A stretch of 10,297 nucleotides of DNA from contig CACZQU010000477.1 in assembly GCA_902783305.1 (NCBI GenBank), positions 1-10,297 of the forward strand, written 5' to 3'. Positions 5,999 to 10,297 of this stretch are shown piece by piece. Source of the DNA: an uncultured Lachnospiraceae bacterium. GTDB taxonomy: Bacteria; Bacillota; Clostridia; Lachnospirales; Lachnospiraceae. A program made the position numbers and the translations under genes. The notes beneath the pieces were generated by a model. It was not told where the DNA came from, searched no databases, and saw only the letters and a program-made list of their open reading frames with translations. Every line of letters starts with the position of its first letter. Positions within the stretch are counted from its first letter, which is position 1.

Positions 5999-6874
5999 GT
6001 GAAAAAGCAGCAGATGAATTCACCAAAATCTCTCGTAATGCTGACGGCATCGATGCTGATCTTCGGTTCAATCGGAATCTTCAGACGGCTCATTCCGCTG
6101 CCCTCGGCGGTGATCGCCTGTGCCAGGGGAATCGTGGGGGCGCTGTTCATTGCGCTGTTTGTCAAGGCGGGCAGAAGAAAGCTCTTTACCGGCATAGACA
6201 GGAAAAGAGTGGTCTGGCTGGCTGTGTCAGGCTGTGTGATGGGGTTCAACTGGATCCTCCTGTTTGAAGCTTACAATTATACCTCCGTCTCCGTGGCAAC
6301 TCTCTGCTACTATATGCAGCCTACTATTGTTGTTCTGGTTTCTTCTCTGGTTTTCGGCGAAGCGATGACCGGAAAAAAAGGAGCATGCTGTATTACTGCG
6401 CTGGCCGGGATGATCCTTGTCTCAGGCGTTGTTGAAGGAGGCAGGGTTGACATGTCTGACCTGCGGGGAATTCTGCTGGGTCTGGGTGCAGCGGTTCTCT
6501 ATGCAACGGTCGTCCTGATCAATAAGCAGGTTCAGGGCGTAGATGCCTTTGACAAGACGACGATACAGCTTGCGGCTGCAGGGATCGTACTGATTCCCTA
6601 TCTTGCTGCGGCAAAACAGTTGTCCGGGATAGACTGGACATGGAGAACAGCGCTGCTTATGCTGGTTGTCACCATAATTCACACAGGGTTCTGTTATGTC
6701 CTGTATTTTGGCTCCATGGATGGGCTCAGGACGCAGACGGTTGCTTTTTTCAGCTATATTGATCCGGTCACGGCTCTGGTTCTTTCCGCTGTTGTACTGC
6801 ATGAGAAAATGTCAGCCCTGGGAATCCTTGGGGCATTATTGATATTAGGCTCCGCGCTGGTCTGCGAGTTATAG
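5999..6874 (+). CDS. EamA family (DMT superfamily) transporter, two-repeat form
   Basis: A 291-residue integral membrane protein with about ten hydrophobic segments arranged as two EamA repeats (roughly 10-145 and 155-290). Repeat one includes SMLIFGSIGIFRR, the VIACARGIVGALF segment and YTSVSVATLCYYMQPTIV. Repeat two includes LGLGAAVLYATVVLINK and FFSYIDPVTALVLSAVVLHE, the usual pre-terminal EamA block. Such carriers export amino acids, metabolites or drugs; the substrate here is unknown. The GTG at 5999 is favoured because AGGTGG lies 6 bases upstream; an ATG at 6014 is possible. It follows the S66 peptidase gene by 55 bases, so the pair may process and expel a peptide or cell-wall derived compound, which is inference. 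A large terminator follows. Confidence 0.88.
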   Translation: MKKQQMNSPKSLVMLTASMLIFGSIGIFRRLIPLPSAVIACARGIVGALFIALFVKAGRRKLFTGIDRKRVVWLAVSGCVMGFNWILLFEAYNYTSVSVATLCYYMQPTIVVLVSSLVFGEAMTGKKGACCITALAGMILVSGVVEGGRVDMSDLRGILLGLGAAVLYATVVLINKQVQGVDAFDKTTIQLAAAGIVLIPYLAAAKQLSGIDWTWRTALLMLVVTIIHTGFCYVLYFGSMDGLRTQTVAFFSYIDPVTALVLSAVVLHEKMSALGILGALLILGSALVCEL

Positions 6875-6949
6875 CGGCGGACCAAAGGAGCCAGTGTACT
6901 TTTGGATCCAGATACCCGTTTCTTTGCTTTCATTACAGAGATTTATCAG

Positions 6950-7016
6950 ACAGGGAACAGTTTTCTGATGCGACATCTTTTGTGTCGGTCAGAGAAACGT
7001 TCCCTGTTCTTTTTTT
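6950..7016 (+). terminator. Long nested intrinsic terminator after the EamA gene
   Basis: ACAGGGAAC (6950-6958) pairs with GTTCCCTGT (6999-7007). Nested inside are TCTGA/TCAGA (6964-6968 with 6989-6993) and CGACA/TGTCG (6971-6975 with 6983-6987). A run of seven T residues (7010-7016) follows. It ends the peptidase-EamA transcript directly before the feo promoter. Confidence 0.85.
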
Positions 7017-7018
7017 AC

Positions 7019-7047
7019 TTGACATTACGCCCAAAAGGTAGTAACAT
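7019..7047 (+). promoter_or_regulatory. Sigma-A promoter of the feo operon
   Basis: A perfect TTGACA (7019-7024) is 17 bases from TAACAT (7042-7047). Transcription would start near 7054, giving a leader of about 90 very AT-rich bases (7048-7100), including a TAATAT/ATATTA inverted pair at 7058-7080. No clear Fur (GATAATGATAATC-type) or DtxR-type operator could be read, so iron control is expected from function but not shown here. Confidence 0.7.
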
Positions 7048-7143
7048 CAAATTAAAGTAATATATAACTAACTCATATTATATATATATGATTCTGATTT
7101 CAACAGCCAAACACATGGATTATGACGAAAGGAGGATCACTCA

Positions 7144-7353
7144 ATGCCGATTACCATGGCTCCTGAAAACGAGATTGTTGTCATTACAAGAATTACCGGA
7201 AAAGACGAGATCAGACATCATCTGCATGAGCTGGGCCTTGTGGAGGGAGAAGAGATTACCGTCGTATCCAATAACGGAGGTAATGTAATTCTTCAGTCCA
7301 AGGGAGTCCGTATTGCATTGGATGAAAAGATGGCTAACCGGATTATGATGTAA
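7144..7353 (+). CDS. feoA: FeoA-domain protein, first copy (divergent type)
   Basis: A 69-residue SH3-like FeoA protein, thought to bind the cytoplasmic part of FeoB and tune Fe(II) uptake. The FeoA pattern is visible in HLHELGLVEGEEITVVS (about 27-43), followed by VILQSKGVRIALDEKMANRIMM, which aligns with the last strands and helix of the fold. It lacks the APLGDP turn found in the classic FeoA encoded downstream, having NNGGN there instead, as in the short first FeoA of other clostridial feo operons. The start has an excellent AGGAGG site 8 bases upstream. It is the first gene of the operon. A 207-base gap with inverted repeats separates it from the second feoA. Family assignment is good; a role different from FeoA2 is inferred only. 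Confidence 0.88.
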   Translation: MPITMAPENEIVVITRITGKDEIRHHLHELGLVEGEEITVVSNNGGNVILQSKGVRIALDEKMANRIMM

Positions 7354-7357
7354 ATAC

Positions 7358-7475
7358 TGCAGGCTGTCATTTCCAGTCCTGACGGGTGACAATTCACGGT
7401 CTACCCCTTCCCCGCGCGTGGCTTTACGGTTAATCCGTGAATAGCAGCCCTGACGGATCAAGCCTGCATGGCAGG
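7358..7475 (+). promoter_or_regulatory. Structured gap between the two feoA genes, possible cis-acting RNA
   Basis: This part of the 207-base non-coding gap can fold extensively. TGCAGGCT (7358-7365) pairs perfectly with AGCCTGCA (7461-7468) as a closing stem. GTCA (7366-7369) pairs with TGAC (7387-7390), and ATTCACGG (7392-7399) with CCGTGAAT (7435-7442). The octamer CCTGACGG occurs twice as a direct repeat (7378-7385 and 7449-7456). A local hairpin CCTGC-ATG-GCAGG (7463-7475) shares bases with the closing stem, so the two exclude each other. No T-run follows, so it is not a terminator. It could be a riboswitch, a processing or stability element, or a degenerate repeat. It did not match any RNA class that could be recalled with certainty. 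Confidence 0.4.
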
Positions 7476-7560
7476 AAGAAAAACGTGTCAGACATGAAAT
7501 CAGGATAATGGCAGATGAAGAGCTGAGCAGTAACAGTAAAGTAAGGGAGGATAGGATCGG

Positions 7561-7782
7561 ATGAAAACACTGAAAGATGTCGAGGTGGGCAGTACCTGCA
7601 AGGTCGTCAGGCTTCATGGAGAAGGACCCGTCAAGCGCCGGATCATGGATATGGGCATAACCAGAGGCATCGAGATTCTGGTACGTAAGGTGGCTCCGCT
7701 GGGAGATCCCATGGAGCTGAATATCAGAGGCTATGAGCTTTCCCTGCGCAAAGCGGACGCGGAACTGATTGAGGTAGAATGA
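7561..7782 (+). CDS. feoA: FeoA, classic type, second copy
   Basis: A 73-residue FeoA of the canonical form. It has the expected blocks in order: LKDVEVGSTCKVVRL, RRIMDMGITRGIEI, the conserved turn APLGDPMEL, and the closing RGYELSLRKADAELIEVE. It is a cytosolic SH3-fold partner of FeoB in ferrous iron import, possibly aiding complex assembly or GTPase control. GGGAGG ends 10 bases before the ATG. feoB starts 24 bases after its stop, so they are surely co-transcribed. Together with the first feoA this gives the feoA-feoA-feoB order common in Clostridia. Very secure. Confidence 0.96.
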   Translation: MKTLKDVEVGSTCKVVRLHGEGPVKRRIMDMGITRGIEILVRKVAPLGDPMELNIRGYELSLRKADAELIEVE

Positions 7783-7806
7783 CATAGAGAAGGAAAAGGT
7801 AGGCAT

Positions 7807-10101
7807 ATGAAGATCAAAATTGCATTGGCAGGAAATCCGAACAGTGGTAAAACGACTCTGTTCAACAGTCTGACCGGGTCGAACCAATATGTAGGAAACT
7901 GGCCTGGCGTTACTGTGGAAAAAAAGGAAGGACAGCTGAAGGGATATGATGATGTCATCATCCAGGATCTTCCCGGTATCTATTCCCTTTCTCCATATAC
8001 CCTGGAGGAGGTGGTTTCCCGTCAGTATCTGGTCACGGAAAAACCGGATGCCATTCTGAATATTGTTGACGGCAGCAATATTGAGCGTAATCTGTATCTG
8101 ACGACGCAGCTGCTGGATCTGGGTATTCCAACGGTTATTGCCATCAACATGATGGATATCGTCAACAAGAACGGGGATAAGATCGATATCAATGCTCTCT
8201 CAAAGGAGCTGGGCTGTCCTGTTCTGGCAATGAGCGCACTGAAGGCCGACGGGATCTCCACTGTCGCGGCGGCTGTAGTGGATGCTGCCCGTAAAGGAAC
8301 CACAGGGGAGCGTCCTCACGTATTTGAGGGCAGCGTGGAGCATGCCATTGCCCATGTGGAAGAATCGATTGAGAATCTGATCACCGACAGGAAATTCCTC
8401 CGCTGGTATGCTATCAAGATCTTTGAACGAGATGAGAAGGTCATGCAGGAGCTTACTCTGAAGGCTGAGGTGGCGGAAGAGATCGAACAGCATATTCAGG
8501 ACTGTGAGAAAGAAATGGATGACGATGCGGAATCCATCATCACGAATGAAAGGTACAATTACATCGCTAAAATCTGTACAGCTTCCGTTTCGAAAAAAGC
8601 TCCTGTTCACTCGCTGACGATCTCCGATAAGATTGACCGTGTCGTGACCAACCGTATCCTGGGTCTGCCGATCTTTGCCGTCATCATGTTCCTGATCTAC
8701 GCTGTCGCCATGGGCGGCTGGAGTGTTTCCCTGGGAACCAGGGCAACAGATTTTACCAACGATGTGATCTTCGGGGAATGGGTTCCGGGCTTCATCGACA
8801 GTCTGCTGGGCTTTCTGCATGTAGCCGAGGGAAGTGTGGTGTACAGCCTGGTGCAGGATGGCATTGTTGCCGGCGTGGGCGCTGTGCTGGGATTTGTCCC
8901 TCAGATGCTGGTTCTGTTCCTGCTGTTGTCCATTCTGGAGGATATCGGTTATATGGCCCGTGTCGCCTTTGTCATGGACCGTATTTTCCGCCAGTTCGGA
9001 CTTTCCGGAAAATCCTTTATCCCGTGCCTCGTTGCTACGGGCTGCGGCATTCCGGGCATCATGGCCTCCCGCACGATCGAACAGGACCGCGACCGGAAGC
9101 TTACCGTCATGACGACTACTTTCATGCCCTGCGGCGCGAAACTCCCGATCATCGGTCTGATCGCCGGCGCTATATTCGGAGGTTCGCCGTGGATCGCTGC
9201 ATCGGCTTATTTCCTCGGTATCGGTTCGATCATTCTTTCCGGTATCATTCTGAAGAAGTTCAAGGCATTCGCCGGTGAACCGGCTCCGTTCGTCATGGAG
9301 CTGCCCGCATACCACATTCCGTCTGCCGGAAACGTCCTTCGCGCCACATGGGAGCGCGGATGGTCCTTTATTAAGAGGGCCGGATCCGTCATCCTGATCT
9401 CCTCGATCATTATCTGGTTCCTGTCCGGCTTCGGCAGCGTCAACGGGAAATTCGGCATGGTCGACAATCTCTTTGAGGACGAAGCGCTGGTGAACGACGA
9501 GTATGTGGCCTCTCTCGCGGAGAAGATGGATATTCCGGAAGAGGACGTCAACCCGATGGATGCGTCCCTTCTTGCGCAGACAGGCAATATTGTCACACCT
9601 CTTTTCCGGCCGATCGGCTTCACGAGCTGGAAGCAGACCGTGGCTACCGTGACCGGCCTTGTGGCAAAAGAGCAGGTCGTCGGCACGTTCGGTGTTCTGT
9701 ACAACTACGACGGTGAGCTCTCCGAAGAGGGCGATGAGATCTGGGACCGTGTGAACAGTGATTTCGACAAGAACGGTCACGGAACAATGGCGGGCTTCGC
9801 GTTCATGGTGTTCAATCTTCTGTGCGCCCCCTGCTTCGCTGCGATCGGAGCGATCAAACGGGAAATGAACAACCGCAAATGGACGTGGGCGGCAATCGGC
9901 TGGATGACAGCATGGGCTTACCTCCTTGCCCTGATCGTCTACAATGTTTTCGGTCTGTTTGGCGGCGTCGGATTCGGTATCTGGACGGTACTCGGAATTG
10001 TTGCTCTGGCAGCGATCATATACGGTCTCGTCCGCAAGGGATACGTGCCGGATGAATCCGTGAAATCCCTGACTTCTGTTGACGCAGCAAAGGCTTCCTG
10101 A
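7807..10101 (+). CDS. feoB: Ferrous iron transporter FeoB
   Basis: The 764-residue inner-membrane Fe(II) importer with an N-terminal GTPase domain. G motifs are all visible: G1 GNPNSGKT (9-16), G2 threonine T36 in NWPGVTVE, G3 DLPG (54-57), G4 NMMD (114-117, where NKxD is usual in other GTPases) and a G5-like SAL (143-145). A helical linker reaches to about 275, then the membrane part begins with DKIDRVVTNRILGLPIF. Gate-type motifs include VATGCGIPGIMASRT (409-423, Cys413) and TTFMPCGAKLP (437-447, Cys442). The C-terminal segment has NLLCAPCFAAIGAIKREM. The length is normal and the frame intact. GC content rises from roughly 45% in the first 1.1 kb to about 60% from about 9000 on. The ATG at 7807 follows a purine-rich GAAAAGG site. 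Very secure. Confidence 0.98.
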   Translation: MKIKIALAGNPNSGKTTLFNSLTGSNQYVGNWPGVTVEKKEGQLKGYDDVIIQDLPGIYSLSPYTLEEVVSRQYLVTEKPDAILNIVDGSNIERNLYLTTQLLDLGIPTVIAINMMDIVNKNGDKIDINALSKELGCPVLAMSALKADGISTVAAAVVDAARKGTTGERPHVFEGSVEHAIAHVEESIENLITDRKFLRWYAIKIFERDEKVMQELTLKAEVAEEIEQHIQDCEKEMDDDAESIITNERYNYIAKICTASVSKKAPVHSLTISDKIDRVVTNRILGLPIFAVIMFLIYAVAMGGWSVSLGTRATDFTNDVIFGEWVPGFIDSLLGFLHVAEGSVVYSLVQDGIVAGVGAVLGFVPQMLVLFLLLSILEDIGYMARVAFVMDRIFRQFGLSGKSFIPCLVATGCGIPGIMASRTIEQDRDRKLTVMTTTFMPCGAKLPIIGLIAGAIFGGSPWIAASAYFLGIGSIILSGIILKKFKAFAGEPAPFVMELPAYHIPSAGNVLRATWERGWSFIKRAGSVILISSIIIWFLSGFGSVNGKFGMVDNLFEDEALVNDEYVASLAEKMDIPEEDVNPMDASLLAQTGNIVTPLFRPIGFTSWKQTVATVTGLVAKEQVVGTFGVLYNYDGELSEEGDEIWDRVNSDFDKNGHGTMAGFAFMVFNLLCAPCFAAIGAIKREMNNRKWTWAAIGWMTAWAYLLALIVYNVFGLFGGVGFGIWTVLGIVALAAIIYGLVRKGYVPDESVKSLTSVDAAKAS

Positions 10102-10117
10102 TTCATACAACCTTTCA

Positions 10118-10141
10118 GCCGGACCGCGAAAGCGGTCCGGC
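10118..10141 (+). other. Perfect 10-bp GAAA-tetraloop hairpin between feoB and the next gene
   Basis: GCCGGACCGC (10118-10127) pairs without mismatch to GCGGTCCGGC (10132-10141) around a GAAA tetraloop. No T-run follows on either strand and the next ribosome binding site comes 8 bases later. It is therefore unlikely to be an intrinsic terminator. A role in mRNA stability or in setting the ratio of FeoB to the downstream protein is inference. Confidence 0.7.
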
Positions 10142-10162
10142 CTACCTTCGGAGGTGACTGCA

Positions 10163-10297
10163 ATGCCGGCCTTTCTCGGACATATCATAGCGATTGCGCT
10201 GCTTGCCGTCCCCGTGTTTTTTGCGGGACGGTACTGCTGGAGAGATCTCCGGGGCGCGCTGAAAAATGAGGGCTGCGGAGACTGCGGAGGAAACTGC
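10163..10297 (+). CDS. FeoB-associated Cys-rich membrane protein, N-terminal part (3' end outside window)
   Basis: The frame is open to the last base (45 codons). The visible part has one membrane helix (about residues 5-22, FLGHIIAIALLAVPVFFAG). After it come a short basic/polar stretch (RYCWRDLRGAL) and a Gly/Cys cluster with C38, C41 and C45 (pattern CxxCxxxC). That layout matches the small FeoB-associated Cys-rich membrane proteins found directly after feoB in many Bacillota; their role in iron uptake is unproven but metal binding is likely. A strong GGAGGTGA site ends 5 bases before the ATG. It is 61 bases after feoB, separated only by a GC-rich hairpin, so read-through from feoB is expected. 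It is not the helix-turn-helix FeoC of enterobacteria. Confidence 0.85.
   Translation, partial: MPAFLGHIIAIALLAVPVFFAGRYCWRDLRGALKNEGCGDCGGNC

Noticed and set aside
7078..7090. TA dinucleotide run as a microsatellite or origin element
   Set aside because: It is only a few repeat units long and is simply part of the AT-rich leader after the feo promoter.
7354..7560. Known NiCo (czcD) riboswitch between the feoA genes
   Set aside because: The metal context fits, but the conserved junction segments recalled for that class are not present in the right order. It is kept only as an unassigned structured region.
7141..7887. Minus-strand open frame crossing both feoA genes
   Set aside because: It is antisense to two well-supported feoA genes and feoB's start, and has no plausible family or start signal.
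8200..10188. Very long minus-strand open frame opposite feoB
   Set aside because: It is a shadow of the feoB coding frame, rich in Arg, His, Asp and Glu in low-complexity style with no family signature.

Overview
The window looks like chromosomal DNA of a Gram-positive anaerobe of the Clostridia, most likely a Lachnospiraceae-type gut bacterium. The evidence is the clostridial style of the RpsB and EF-Ts sequences, purine-rich GGAGG ribosome binding sites, sigma-A-like promoters, short hairpin-plus-T-run terminators, and a feoA-feoA-feoB cluster followed by a small FeoB-associated Cys-rich protein. Assignment below family level is not possible from the sequence alone.

Layout. (1) Positions 1-1432 hold the 3' end of rpsB (ribosomal protein S2) and complete tsf (EF-Ts), closed by a clear intrinsic terminator. 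(2) Positions 1433-1687 hold no intact gene but show two coding-like fragments in different frames, probably a decayed gene. (3) Positions 1688-2936 carry two adjacent flavodoxin-fold redox genes: one with an iron-sulfur-flavoprotein-like cysteine motif, one of the NQO/azoreductase type. (4) Positions 3062-4380 carry a promoter, a KptA/Tpt1 RNA 2'-phosphotransferase with its catalytic residues intact, and a class I SAM-dependent methyltransferase. (5) At 4488-5016 a half-size EamA-type membrane protein is encoded on the minus strand. Its short leader has a promoter and a terminator-like hairpin upstream of the ribosome binding site, which suggests attenuation control. (6) Divergent from it, 5083-6874 encode an S66 LD-carboxypeptidase/MccF-like peptidase and a full-length EamA transporter, ended by a long nested terminator. 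(7) Positions 7019-10297 are a ferrous iron uptake operon: promoter, feoA1, a 207-base structured gap, feoA2, feoB, a perfect 10-bp GAAA-loop hairpin, and the start of a FeoB-associated Cys-rich membrane protein cut by the window end.

How the parts work together. The left end is translation housekeeping and the right end is Fe(II) import. The middle is an accessory block of small transcription units (redox, RNA end processing, methylation, efflux, peptidase). No transposase, integrase, tRNA, rRNA or CRISPR array was seen.

The most promising points for follow-up are the putative attenuator before the half-size EamA gene, the unexplained foldable region between the two feoA genes, and the KptA-methyltransferase pair. 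None of these was tested by computation here.
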